From Robiginitomaculum antarcticum DSM 21748 (GTDB lineage Bacteria; Pseudomonadota; Alphaproteobacteria; Caulobacterales; Maricaulaceae), in contig NZ_KB823011.1 in assembly GCF_000365025.1 (NCBI RefSeq), forward strand, positions 888,621 through 952,620: 64,000 nt of DNA, read 5' to 3'. Each line of letters opens with the position of its first letter. The first letter of the stretch is position 1. Both the position numbers and the translations under genes were made by a program. Shown here piece by piece: positions 54,261 to 62,761 of this stretch. Below the pieces are notes generated by a model. That model searched no databases and was not told where the DNA came from. It saw nothing but the letters and a program-made list of their open reading frames with translations.

Positions 54261-54280
54261 AATTGACAACGTTGTCAATT
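54261..54280. promoter_or_regulatory. 20-bp perfect palindromic operator between lacI-type gene and GH3
   Basis: AATTGACAACGTTGTCAATT, centred on CG, as expected for a LacI-family repressor. It contains a consensus TTGACA hexamer on each strand, so repressor binding would cover the -35 boxes of both divergent promoters and give autoregulation. Confidence 0.85.
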
Positions 54281-54344
54281 TGGGATTATGACTTAAGAAA
54301 TTACGCGCAATAGAGCCGCAACGATAGACTTACAGGGGATATTT

Positions 54345-56774
54345 ATGAAATTTCGCACCACTTTACCGCTTACCGCCGCGACGATTGCGCTGACAGCAAT
54401 GCTGTCTCTCACATCTTGCACTGATAACGCTCCGAGCACAAAAACAGCCCCGTCTGAAGCCTCCCGCCAGAACGATAAGATGACGGCCCCATGGCAGGAT
54501 GATGCGCGTATTGATGATTTAATCGCCAAAATGACGCTGGATGAAAAGCTCGCGCAAATCAGCTGCGTCTGGTTTGGCAAAGCCGATATTTATAATGCGG
54601 ATGGAAGTTTTAATCCTGAAAAAATGGCGGAGAAATTCCCCCACGGCGTCGGCTGCTTCGCCCGTCCGCAGGACACGATCGGTATGGAAGGCCCGTCCGA
54701 GCGTAAAGACATCAATGATTCGACCGTAGTGCGCCGTTTGAGCGCCCGCTCGCCTGCCGCGTCGGTGAACATCGTCAATGATGTGCAGCGCTGGCATGTT
54801 GAAAACACCCGCCTTGGTATCCCGACTCTGTTTCACGAAGAAGGCCTGCACGGGTTTCAAGGCAAAGACGCGACAGCGTTCCCACAATCTATCGCGCTGG
54901 CGGCCAGTTTTGATCCGGAGCTGGCCGAGCGGGTTTACAGCATTACCGCGCGCGAAATTCGCGCCCGCGGCGTTCACCATGTTCTCTCCCCCGTCGTTGA
55001 TGTAGCGCTTGATCCGCGCTGGGGCCGGATTGAGGAGACCTTCGGCGAAGATCCCTATCTGGTCGGACAAATGGGTCTGGCTGCGGTGAAAGGGTTTCAA
55101 GGCACCGAGGATTATCTGGGCGATGATAAAGTTCTGACCACGCTCAAACATATGACCGGTCACGGACAGCCCGAAGGCGGCATGAATGTCGGCCCGGCGG
55201 CCGTGTCCGAGCGTATGCTCTACGAAATATTCTTCCCGCCGTTTGAAATCGCTGTGCGCGAAGGCAAAGCCGCGTCGGTCATGGCAAGCTATAATGAGAT
55301 TAACGGCATTCCGTCACACGCCAATGGCTGGCTGCTGAATACAGTTCTGCGCGGCGAATGGGGCTTCAACGGCGCCGTTGTCGCGGATTATTTCGCTATT
55401 AATGAGCTGGAACGCCGCCATCATATCGCCTCCGACATTGCCGGCGCTGGAGAGCTGGCCCTGCGCGCCGGCGTCGATCTGGAATTGCCGGACGGCGTGG
55501 CCTATTATGCGTTAAAGCCGCGGATTGAGTCCGGCGAAATCCCGATGAGTATTGTCGATCAATCCGTACGCCGGATTTTAGAAATGAAAGTACGCGGACG
55601 CGTCTTTGAAACGCCTTATGGCGACGCCGAAACCGCCGAAGCCGTAACCGGTAATGAAGAAGCCCGCGGCGTCGCGCTGGAAGCTGCAATTAAAGCCCCT
55701 GTCCTGCTTAAAAACGAAGGCAAGATCCTCCCGTTGGACGCGTCGAAATATAAAACTATTGCCGTGATTGGCCCGAATAGTGATGTCACGATTTTGGGCG
55801 GGTATTCCGATGAACCGCGCCAAACCGTCTCAATTTTAGACGGCCTCAAAGCCAAAGCCGGCGAGGACAACATCATCTGGTCCAAAGGCGTAACTTTAAC
55901 CGATAACCGCAGCTGGTGGGATGACGGGGTCAAGCTGACCGATCCGAATACAAACCGGAGCGACATTTATAAAGCTGTCGCCGCCGCCCAGGACGCTGAC
56001 CTGATTATCGTGGCTATTGGCGGTGACGAGAGCACATCCCGTGAAGCCTGGTCGGAAACTCATCAAGGCGACCGCAATGATATCACGTTGATCGGCGAGC
56101 AAAAAGAGCTGGTGGACGAATTGGCCAAGACCGACAAACCCATGGTGGCCGTTGTTATTTCAGGCCGCCCGCTTAGCCTGTCCAATGTCGAAGCGCATTT
56201 CGATGGCATTCTTTATGGCTGGATTTTGGGTCAGGAAACCGGAACCGCGGTCGCCGATCTTCTCTTCGGTGACGCTGTGCCTTCCGGTAAAATGCCGGTC
56301 TCCGTGCCGCGCACGGCCGGACAAATTCCGGCCTATTATTACCATAAACCGACAGCGCGCCGCGGCTATGCCTTTGGCGATGCCAGTCCGCTTTACGCGT
56401 TTGGTCACGGGCTATCTTACACAACATTTGAGATTTCAGAGCCGACATTATCAACGGCCACAATCGGCATAGGCGGAGAGTCCGGCGTCTCGGTGACTGT
56501 CTCTAACACGGGAGACTATGAAGCGACCGAAGTCGTGCAGATGTATATTCGCGATGAGGTCAGCACAGTCACCCGTCCCGTCAAAGAACTTAAAGGTTTC
56601 AAACGCGTCACCCTCGCCCCGGGCACGAGCGAGACGGTGACATTGCCCATCCCGAACAACGCATTATCGTTTTATGATATCAATATGGACCGCCTCGTCG
56701 AGCCGGGAGCATTTGAAATCATGGTCGGCAATAGCTCTATCAATACGAAATCCGTCACTTTGACGGTTGAGTAA
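54345..56774 (+). CDS. Glycoside hydrolase family 3 lipoprotein (beta-xylosidase/beta-glucosidase type)
   Basis: An 809-residue retaining glycosidase. The signal peptide ends in LTSC (lipidated C25). The (beta/alpha)8 domain has IDDLIAKMTLDEKLAQI, FHEEGLHGF, DPRWGRIEETFGEDPYLVG and TLKHMTGHGQPEGG, with the nucleophile D348 in GAVVADYFAINE. The alpha/beta sandwich domain follows (VLLKNEGKILPLD, AVIGPNSD), then a C-terminal fibronectin III-like domain (VSVTVSNTGDYEATEVVQMYI). It releases monosaccharide from short xylosides outside the inner membrane. It is the first gene of an operon; its TAA shares a base with the ATG of xylB. Confidence 0.92.
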   Translation: MKFRTTLPLTAATIALTAMLSLTSCTDNAPSTKTAPSEASRQNDKMTAPWQDDARIDDLIAKMTLDEKLAQISCVWFGKADIYNADGSFNPEKMAEKFPHGVGCFARPQDTIGMEGPSERKDINDSTVVRRLSARSPAASVNIVNDVQRWHVENTRLGIPTLFHEEGLHGFQGKDATAFPQSIALAASFDPELAERVYSITAREIRARGVHHVLSPVVDVALDPRWGRIEETFGEDPYLVGQMGLAAVKGFQGTEDYLGDDKVLTTLKHMTGHGQPEGGMNVGPAAVSERMLYEIFFPPFEIAVREGKAASVMASYNEINGIPSHANGWLLNTVLRGEWGFNGAVVADYFAINELERRHHIASDIAGAGELALRAGVDLELPDGVAYYALKPRIESGEIPMSIVDQSVRRILEMKVRGRVFETPYGDAETAEAVTGNEEARGVALEAAIKAPVLLKNEGKILPLDASKYKTIAVIGPNSDVTILGGYSDEPRQTVSILDGLKAKAGEDNIIWSKGVTLTDNRSWWDDGVKLTDPNTNRSDIYKAVAAAQDADLIIVAIGGDESTSREAWSETHQGDRNDITLIGEQKELVDELAKTDKPMVAVVISGRPLSLSNVEAHFDGILYGWILGQETGTAVADLLFGDAVPSGKMPVSVPRTAGQIPAYYYHKPTARRGYAFGDASPLYAFGHGLSYTTFEISEPTLSTATIGIGGESGVSVTVSNTGDYEATEVVQMYIRDEVSTVTRPVKELKGFKRVTLAPGTSETVTLPIPNNALSFYDINMDRLVEPGAFEIMVGNSSINTKSVTLTVE

Positions 56775-58234
56775 TGTATCTCGGTCTTGATATCGGCACA
56801 TCGGGTGTCAAAGCCGTTTTGGTTGACGGCGCGCAAAAGGTCGTTGATCAAGCCAGCGCGCCGCTCGCCGTTTCGCGGCCAAAGCCCCTATGGTCAGAGC
56901 AAGACCCTGCAGATTGGTGGCGCGCCACCACGGAAGCCGTCCATAAATTAGATACGCGCGCGCGCCGCGCGGTCAAAGCTATCGGCCTTTCAGGGCAAAT
57001 GCATGGCGCGACATGCCTTGACGCATCAGGCAAAGTTATCCGTCCGGCCATACTCTGGAATGACGGACGCAGCGCCGAAAATTGTGCGGTAATGATGCGC
57101 GATATGCCGACTCTGACCGAAATTTCCGGCAATCTGGCTATGCCGGGATTTACCGCGCCGAAACTGCACTGGATGCGCGATCATGAGTCGGAAAATTTCA
57201 AGCGTATCAACAAAGTTCTGCTACCCAAAGATTATGTCCGCTACCTAATGAGCGGCGACTTTGCCTCTGATCTGTCTGACAGCGCAGGCACATTATGGCT
57301 CGATGTGGAAAAGCGCAAGTGGTCAGACGATATCTTGGCGCTGACGGGGTTAACGCAAGCCCATATGCCAAAGCTTTATGAAGGCTCTGAGGTGACAGGC
57401 ACATTATCGGCCAAAATTGCCGATGATTGGGGCATGGCGCGCGTGCCGATAGCGGCAGGCGGCGGCGACAATGCTGCCGGAGCCGTGGGCGCAGGTGTGA
57501 TCACACCCGGCGAAGGCTTTATCTCGCTCGGCACAAGCGGCGTGGTCTTTCTTGCCGATGATACGTACCGGCCCAATACAGATGGCGCAGTTCACACATT
57601 TTGCCATGCCCTGCCCGGCCTCTGGCACCGGATGAGCGTCATATTATCGGCAGCCAGCGCGGTTGATTTCGTGGCCCGTATTGCCGGATTTGAAACTGAA
57701 GCCGCGCTGTATGACGCGGCGGCAGACGCAAAAACACCCGCTCGCGGCGCGATCTTTCTGCCCTATCTGTCAGGTGAGCGCACGCCGCATAATGACCCCT
57801 ATGCCAAAGGCGCATTTTTCGGCCTGTCCCACGAAGATACCCCATTATCCATGGCGCAAGCCGCGCTGGAAGGCGTGGCTTTTGCATTGGCTGACGGGGT
57901 TGATGTATTGCGCGAGAGCGGTGCGAGGATCGAGAATTTGTCCGTCATTGGCGGCGGCTCGCGCTCGGCATGGTGGGGTAAAATTATTGCCAGCGCGATG
58001 GACCTGCCGCTGACATACCGAACGGCCTCCGCCGTCGGTCCGGCTTACGGCGCTGCGCGTCTGGCGCGTCTTTGCGCGGCGTCTGAGCGGGCAGAAGATA
58101 TCTGCACGGCTCCCGCCATCGACCATGTGATAGAGCCGGATGCCGATATGCGCGATCTCTATGCGCGGCGGCGCGAGACATTTACGAAATTATATAAAGC
58201 GACACACAGTCTGACACAGGAGCTAAGGGCATGA
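56774..58234 (+). CDS. xylB: Xylulokinase
   Basis: A 486-residue FGGY-family kinase that phosphorylates D-xylulose. It starts with the phosphate-binding MYLGLDIGTSGVKAVLVDG, then IGLSGQMHGATCLD (substrate region), LLPKDYVRYLMSG, the ATP-site GGGDNAAGAVGAGV, and IGGGSRSAWWGKIIASAMDLP near residue 395. Length and the SGQMHG motif favour XylB over glycerol or gluconate kinases. It overlaps GH3 by one base (TAATG) and xylA by four (ATGA). Confidence 0.94.
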   Translation: MYLGLDIGTSGVKAVLVDGAQKVVDQASAPLAVSRPKPLWSEQDPADWWRATTEAVHKLDTRARRAVKAIGLSGQMHGATCLDASGKVIRPAILWNDGRSAENCAVMMRDMPTLTEISGNLAMPGFTAPKLHWMRDHESENFKRINKVLLPKDYVRYLMSGDFASDLSDSAGTLWLDVEKRKWSDDILALTGLTQAHMPKLYEGSEVTGTLSAKIADDWGMARVPIAAGGGDNAAGAVGAGVITPGEGFISLGTSGVVFLADDTYRPNTDGAVHTFCHALPGLWHRMSVILSAASAVDFVARIAGFETEAALYDAAADAKTPARGAIFLPYLSGERTPHNDPYAKGAFFGLSHEDTPLSMAQAALEGVAFALADGVDVLRESGARIENLSVIGGGSRSAWWGKIIASAMDLPLTYRTASAVGPAYGAARLARLCAASERAEDICTAPAIDHVIEPDADMRDLYARRRETFTKLYKATHSLTQELRA

Positions 58235-59547
58235 GCGGCTATTTTGATCATATCGACCCCATTAAATTTGAGGGCAAGGACAGCGAAAATCCGCTGACGT
58301 TTAAATATTACGACAAAGGCAAAAACGTTCTCGGCAAGAGCATGGAAGAGCAACTTCGCATTGCCGTCTGTTACTGGCATAATTTCTGCTGGGACGGGTT
58401 TGACGTGTTTGGCGGTGGTACATTTAACCGGCCATGGCACGGCGCGGTTAATGACCGCAAAGCGGCAGAGATGAAAACCGATGTCGCCTTTGATTTCTTT
58501 ACCCGTCTTGGCAATCCGTTTTTCACTTTCCATGACGTCGACACTATGGCCGCATCGGAAACGCCGCGCGAGCACGTCGACAACCTGGCTCATATTGTCG
58601 ACTATATCGAAGGCAAAATGGGCAGCACGGGAAAGAAGCTGCTCTGGGGCACGGCCAATATGTTTTCCCATCCGCGATATATGTCCGGCGCGTCGACCAA
58701 TCCAAATCCCGAGGTCGCGGCTTTTGCCGCGCTGCAAGTGCGCCACGCCTTAGAGGCCACGCATCGCCTTGGCGGAGCGGGCTATGTGTTGTGGGGCGGC
58801 CGTGAGGGCTATGACACCATTCTCAACACCAAAGTCGGGCAGGAAATGGATCAACTGGGACGTTTTCTCACTATGACGGTGGAGCATAAACATAAAATCG
58901 GATTTAAAGGCGATATCTGGATCGAGCCCAAGCCGCACGAGCCGACCAAACATCAATATGACCGCGATGTCGGCACGGTTTACGGCTTTTTGAAAGCTTA
59001 CGGGCTTGAGAACGAAGTCGGAGTCAATATAGAGCCGAACCACGCCACATTAGCAGGGCATAGTTTTGAACATGAGGTCGAGATGGCCAATGCTCTGGGC
59101 ATTTCCGGCTCTATAGATTTCAACCGCGGCGACCCGCAAAATGGCTGGGATACGGACCAATTCCCCAATGACCTGCGCGAAACAACCCTGGCGATGTATT
59201 ACATTTTAAAAGGCGGCGGCTTTAAAAATGGCGGCTCAAATTTCGATGCCAAAGTGCGCCGCCAAAGCCGCGACGTAGATGATTTGTTCTACGCTCATGT
59301 CGGCGCCATGGACCTTCTGGCCCGCGCGCTCGAAAATGCCGCCGCTATGATTAAGAAAGACACGCTTGGTGATTTTCGTGAGCAGCGTTACGCCGGATGG
59401 TCAACGGGTATGGGCCGGAAAATGATGGACGGCAAAGCCAGTCTTGCCGAAATGGCGGATTACTGCCTTGAGAAAAATGAGAGCCCTGCCCCGGTTTCAG
59501 GCCGTCAGGAGTATCTGGAGAATGTCGTCACGCAGGCCGTGAAATAA
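58231..59547 (+). CDS. xylA: Xylose isomerase
   Basis: A 438-residue TIM-barrel enzyme that converts D-xylose to D-xylulose. The catalytic H101 and D104 in FTFHDVD are at the same residue numbers as in the E. coli enzyme. Metal ligands lie in WIEPKPHEPTKHQYD, NIEPNHATLAGHSFEHE and DFNRGDPQNGWDTDQFP. It belongs to the long (class II) group. Its presence shows that this organism uses the isomerase route rather than the oxidative Weimberg route known from Caulobacter. Last gene of the GH3-xylB-xylA operon. Confidence 0.96.
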   Translation: MSGYFDHIDPIKFEGKDSENPLTFKYYDKGKNVLGKSMEEQLRIAVCYWHNFCWDGFDVFGGGTFNRPWHGAVNDRKAAEMKTDVAFDFFTRLGNPFFTFHDVDTMAASETPREHVDNLAHIVDYIEGKMGSTGKKLLWGTANMFSHPRYMSGASTNPNPEVAAFAALQVRHALEATHRLGGAGYVLWGGREGYDTILNTKVGQEMDQLGRFLTMTVEHKHKIGFKGDIWIEPKPHEPTKHQYDRDVGTVYGFLKAYGLENEVGVNIEPNHATLAGHSFEHEVEMANALGISGSIDFNRGDPQNGWDTDQFPNDLRETTLAMYYILKGGGFKNGGSNFDAKVRRQSRDVDDLFYAHVGAMDLLARALENAAAMIKKDTLGDFREQRYAGWSTGMGRKMMDGKASLAEMADYCLEKNESPAPVSGRQEYLENVVTQAVK

Positions 59548-59560
59548 CGCCGCCTTGAAC

Positions 59561-59908
59561 CTAAGCTACTAAGTCCAGGTGAAGTTGCGATCCTTTAGAC
59601 GGCGGCGCAATGCCCAAATGGTGGTCAATATCGCTGCGGTAGGTCTCGAACATGGATTTCAGTGCCTTGGGTAGACCGTTACCGGGCAGATGCCGGGCAT
59701 AGCCCGGAAAACTACTGGCATGCGTCCATTGCTCCGGCGCACTGCCGAACTCGCTCCCCTTGCGAAATTGAAACCCAAAGCGTGATAAGCCCGCGCCATA
59801 ACGTGCCGGCAGAGTATAGACGATGGCCCGCCAGTGATGCGTGCCGATCCGTCTGGCGGGGGAACACCAGAGAATACGGTCTATAAATGCGTCATCAAAG
59901 CGGGCCAT
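59561..59908 (-). CDS. Hypothetical protein, 115 residues
   Basis: A reading frame filling most of the gap between xylA and the MATE gene. The protein (ARFDDAFIDRILWCSPARRIG..., FGFQFRKGSEFGSAPEQW..., SMFETYRSDIDHHLGIAP) has no signal peptide or membrane helix and no family that I recognise. Mixed aromatic and charged composition looks protein-like rather than random. It could also be a remnant. The rest of 59548-60003 shows no other feature; 59909-60003 is AT-rich and probably holds its promoter. Confidence 0.45.
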   Translation of the reverse strand: MARFDDAFIDRILWCSPARRIGTHHWRAIVYTLPARYGAGLSRFGFQFRKGSEFGSAPEQWTHASSFPGYARHLPGNGLPKALKSMFETYRSDIDHHLGIAPPSKGSQLHLDLVA

Positions 59909-60003
59909 ACGTCTACCATTTTTTAAAACGTCAACGGGGAATTAACGTTTTACTTCGGGGGACGTTCCGTTTATTCAAATAATGAGAACATTACAAGAAC
60001 ATT

Positions 60004-61425
60004 CTACACGTTTTGTGAAAAAATTATCCGCTCGGGTCTCATCCATACCAGATAGATAAACCGGCCGCAGAGCAAAACAAAGGCGAAGAACAGACCGATA
60101 GACAGGCCATACCACACGCCATTCGCTCCATAGGCCGTATGCAGGCCGAGCCAGTAACAAATCGGAAAGCCAATGACCCAGTAACTAAAGCCTGTGAAAA
60201 TCATCGGCCAGTTCACGTCTTTTAGCCCGCGCAACAGCTGATTGGCGACAACCTGCGCTGCGTCATACACCATGAAACCGGCGACGATGGGCAAGAAGCC
60301 CGCAATCAATCCGACGACCGCTGCATTTTCCGGCGCGTTGACATCGAGATAGACGCGCGATATCACCGACGCGCCAAAGGCCACGCCTAAGGCTAGAATC
60401 GCAACGATGCCAACACAGGTTACAAATGTCACAATCGCCGAGCGTTTCAGCGCCGGAAGGTTTTGCGCGCCTACGGCGAGCCCCACACGGACCGACCCGG
60501 CCATAGCCAGGCCAAAGGGCACCATAAAGGATAGTGAAGCGACATTCAGCCCGACTTGATAGGCCGCCTGCGCGCTGACGCTGATCGCGCCGACAATTAG
60601 GACAGCCACGTTAAACAGCATGCCTTCGAACAGCGTCATGACAGTGATCGGAAAGCCAAGCGTGATCAGGTCGCGCATACGGCTCCAATCTGGACGCCAC
60701 AAGCGGCGAAAAACGCGAAACGGCGCGGCTTTACTGTCCCGGGTCACATAGATGGCAAAGAGGGTGAAACTGAGGACGTAGGAGAGCGAAGAGGCAATGC
60801 CGGCCCCGACAAGTTCGAGCCGTGGAAACCCCAAATTGCCGTAGATCAAAATCCAGTTCAGCGCGACGTTAAACAGTGTCGTCAGACTGATCAGCACCAT
60901 CGGCATCCAGACCCGTCCAAATGCCGACAGAAAATTGCGCAGGGCAAAAATCATCAGCGCAAAGGGCCAGCCAAATATCAATGTCAGCGTATATTGCGCG
61001 CCCAATTGTGAGACCACCGGATCCTGCCCCAGAGCCAAAGCCATAGGCTCAACAAACAAGCCGAAAATTAAGGCAAAAGGCGTCATAAAGGCAATCAGCC
61101 AAAAGCTCATCCGCACCGTCATACGCACGTCGCGGCGCTCATTTTGGTTGCGTCCCAAAGCTTGGCTGACCAATGGCGTCACGGCGAAAACAGCGCCGGA
61201 GCCCAGCATCCACAGCAGAAAGAATATCACCAAACCAAGTGACGACGCAGCCAGTTGCGTCTCGCCCAGACGGCCAATCATGGCGGCGTCAATCGTGTAG
61301 ACGACGAAGGATATGAGTTGCCCTAATCCAATAGGAAAGCCGAGGGCTAAAAAAGCTTTAAGCTCTCCGCCCCATGTGGACGGAAACTGCGCTTTACGCG
61401 CGGGTTTTAAATATGTTTCAGACAT
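60004..61425 (-). CDS. MATE family multidrug efflux transporter
   Basis: A 473-residue transporter with twelve helices in two MatE halves, starting GELKAFLALGFPIGLGQLISFVVYTIDAAMIGRLGETQLAASSLG. The second half begins with RDLITLGFPITVMTLFEGMLF. It is of the NorM type, which exports cationic drugs and dyes using Na+ or H+. The ATG at 61425 follows AAAGAGA; the frame is open 23 codons upstream into the leader terminator and is not expected to be used. It is preceded by a 20-codon leader peptide and an intrinsic terminator (see separate entries), so its expression is probably controlled by attenuation. Confidence 0.92.
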   Translation of the reverse strand: MSETYLKPARKAQFPSTWGGELKAFLALGFPIGLGQLISFVVYTIDAAMIGRLGETQLAASSLGLVIFFLLWMLGSGAVFAVTPLVSQALGRNQNERRDVRMTVRMSFWLIAFMTPFALIFGLFVEPMALALGQDPVVSQLGAQYTLTLIFGWPFALMIFALRNFLSAFGRVWMPMVLISLTTLFNVALNWILIYGNLGFPRLELVGAGIASSLSYVLSFTLFAIYVTRDSKAAPFRVFRRLWRPDWSRMRDLITLGFPITVMTLFEGMLFNVAVLIVGAISVSAQAAYQVGLNVASLSFMVPFGLAMAGSVRVGLAVGAQNLPALKRSAIVTFVTCVGIVAILALGVAFGASVISRVYLDVNAPENAAVVGLIAGFLPIVAGFMVYDAAQVVANQLLRGLKDVNWPMIFTGFSYWVIGFPICYWLGLHTAYGANGVWYGLSIGLFFAFVLLCGRFIYLVWMRPERIIFSQNV

Positions 61426-61459
61426 ATGAGTCTCTTTATATAAAATAGACTCCGGATAT

Positions 61460-61491
61460 AAAAAAACCTCCGGAGCGGGTGCTCGGGAGGT
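61460..61491 (-). terminator. Attenuator terminator in the MATE leader
   Basis: On the minus strand, a hairpin of 6 bp (ACCTCC/GGAGGT), one mismatch and 4 bp (GAGC/GCTC) is followed by seven T. It lies 36 bases before the MATE start and 24 bases after the leader-peptide stop, so unrestrained transcription would end before the pump gene. Confidence 0.88.
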
Positions 61492-61515
61492 CACAAGCCT
61501 TGATGGCGCGCGTCG

Positions 61516-61578
61516 TTACCGAGCAGAGCGGGAAGTGCAGGTCTGGCCTACACTCGGAAAAACGACAAAAGTGTTCAT
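61516..61578 (-). CDS. Putative 20-residue leader peptide of the MATE gene
   Basis: A short frame encoding MNTFVVFPSV followed by GQTCTSRSAR, with GGAG eight bases before its ATG. Codons 8-9 contain CCGAG, and the last two sense codons plus the base before them give TGCTCGG directly before the stop. The second can pair with the first, or with CCGAGCA in the 5' arm of the terminator. These are the mutually exclusive pairings of a ribosome-controlled attenuator. The peptide has no run of one amino acid, so stalling by a translation inhibitor is a more likely signal than starvation (inference). Confidence 0.6.
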   Translation of the reverse strand: MNTFVVFPSVGQTCTSRSAR

Positions 61579-61603
61579 GGAATAATCTCCGTTAAGTGTA
61601 GGC

Positions 61604-61632
61604 GGGATAATGGCGTAGTCGATTTTTGTCAA
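61604..61632 (-). promoter_or_regulatory. Candidate promoter of the MATE leader transcript
   Basis: A perfect -35 hexamer TTGACA (61632-61627) contains the stop codon of the upstream gene; 17 bases later comes TATCCC (weak -10), and CATTAT overlaps nearby. Transcription would start about 20 bases before the leader-peptide ATG. Confidence 0.5.
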
Positions 61633-62726
61633 TTCTGAAATAGATTTTCCTGAATGCGGGCCAGCCTGTCTTCGCCCCACACCGCCTGTCCATTCACGAT
61701 AAAGCTCGGCACGCCCCATAATCCCGCGGCATGTAAATCCGCTTGATTTTTCGCCGCTTTTGCGCGCCACGTCTCGTCGCGCAGGGCCGCGCCGACCTCG
61801 TCGCGGGTAATGCCGGCGCGCTCACATATGCGGCGAAGACCAATGGCCGAGCCGGCATTGACGCCCTCCGCCCAGACGGCTTTGTAAAAGCTTTTGAGAA
61901 AGGCCTCTTCGCGCGGCGTGCCGAGAACGGAAAACAGCACAGCCATGCCGCGTTCGGTCGGCTTGCCCACCGCATCGCTAATCAGGCCGTAAGGAATATT
62001 CTTACGCCGGGCCTGCCGCGCGACATCTCCTGCAATATAGAGCCGCTTGGACTTCGGCACATCATAGCCGCGCATCAGCATGGGCAGGACAGGTCTAAGA
62101 CTGACGGTTGCTTCATGCTGCCGCGCGAGATCATAAATCTTCATGGCGGCGAGATAGCTATAAGGACTGCGAAGCGACAGGAACGCCTTGATGGAGCGGT
62201 CAGTTTTGCGCGTATCGTTGCGATCCCAATCCACAGGCGGGGTGATCGGCGCGCCCTCACCCCGCCCTATATCCTGCAGCCGCTCTTCGAGGAAATGCAA
62301 GCGATCCAATCCCCAATACCATTCACCTGCATAGTAAATCATGCCGCCCTGATAATGGCCGAGCTTTAAGAGCTGCGCCGTACCCTCCGGAGCGTCCGCA
62401 ATCTCGCCGGGAACATGGCCGGGAAATTTAATACCCAGCCGTGCGGACAGCCAGCGCGCATCTTCTTTGGCCCAAGCCCTAAGAGCGTCCAGTTCAGGTG
62501 CATATTTTGGCGGCATATCGGTAATCGTAAACGCGCGCAGGGTCAGGCCGTACCAATCGAGCAGCGCCGGGATTTGCGAAGCCAATAAAACGCTATGAGC
62601 ATCTTTGGGGTCATGGAAAAAGACGATCTCGCGTGAGGTCATCTTACTTTCATAGAAAACCCGCTTGCGCAGCATGCGGCCTTCCGACAGCAGATAACGA
62701 ATAATGTAGGATTTTAGCGCGGCCAT
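61629..62726 (-). CDS. DsbA/2-hydroxychromene-2-carboxylate isomerase family protein
   Basis: A 365-residue protein of two thioredoxin-like halves. The second half resembles the HCCA isomerase/DsbA group: DRSIKAFLSLRSPYSYLAAMKIYDLA, with a Ser in place of the redox CxxC, then FLKSFYKAVWAEGVNAGS, and the terminal GLWGVPSFIVNGQAVWGEDRL. HCCA isomerases use glutathione to isomerise aromatic-degradation intermediates. The first half (REIVFFHDPKDAHSVLLASQIPALLDWYG) looks like a diverged copy of the same fold. The actual substrate is unknown. The gene ends inside the promoter of the MATE leader. Confidence 0.75.
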   Translation of the reverse strand: MAALKSYIIRYLLSEGRMLRKRVFYESKMTSREIVFFHDPKDAHSVLLASQIPALLDWYGLTLRAFTITDMPPKYAPELDALRAWAKEDARWLSARLGIKFPGHVPGEIADAPEGTAQLLKLGHYQGGMIYYAGEWYWGLDRLHFLEERLQDIGRGEGAPITPPVDWDRNDTRKTDRSIKAFLSLRSPYSYLAAMKIYDLARQHEATVSLRPVLPMLMRGYDVPKSKRLYIAGDVARQARRKNIPYGLISDAVGKPTERGMAVLFSVLGTPREEAFLKSFYKAVWAEGVNAGSAIGLRRICERAGITRDEVGAALRDETWRAKAAKNQADLHAAGLWGVPSFIVNGQAVWGEDRLARIQENLFQN

Positions 62727-62761
62727 GTTATGACCCTATCGCAATATAATGGAGTTACAAT

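Noticed and set aside
61516-61770. An 84-codon protein reading through the MATE leader
   Set aside because: Its first part overlaps the 3' end of the DsbA-like gene without a ribosome site; only the last 20 codons have a proper Shine-Dalgarno sequence, so the short leader peptide is preferred.
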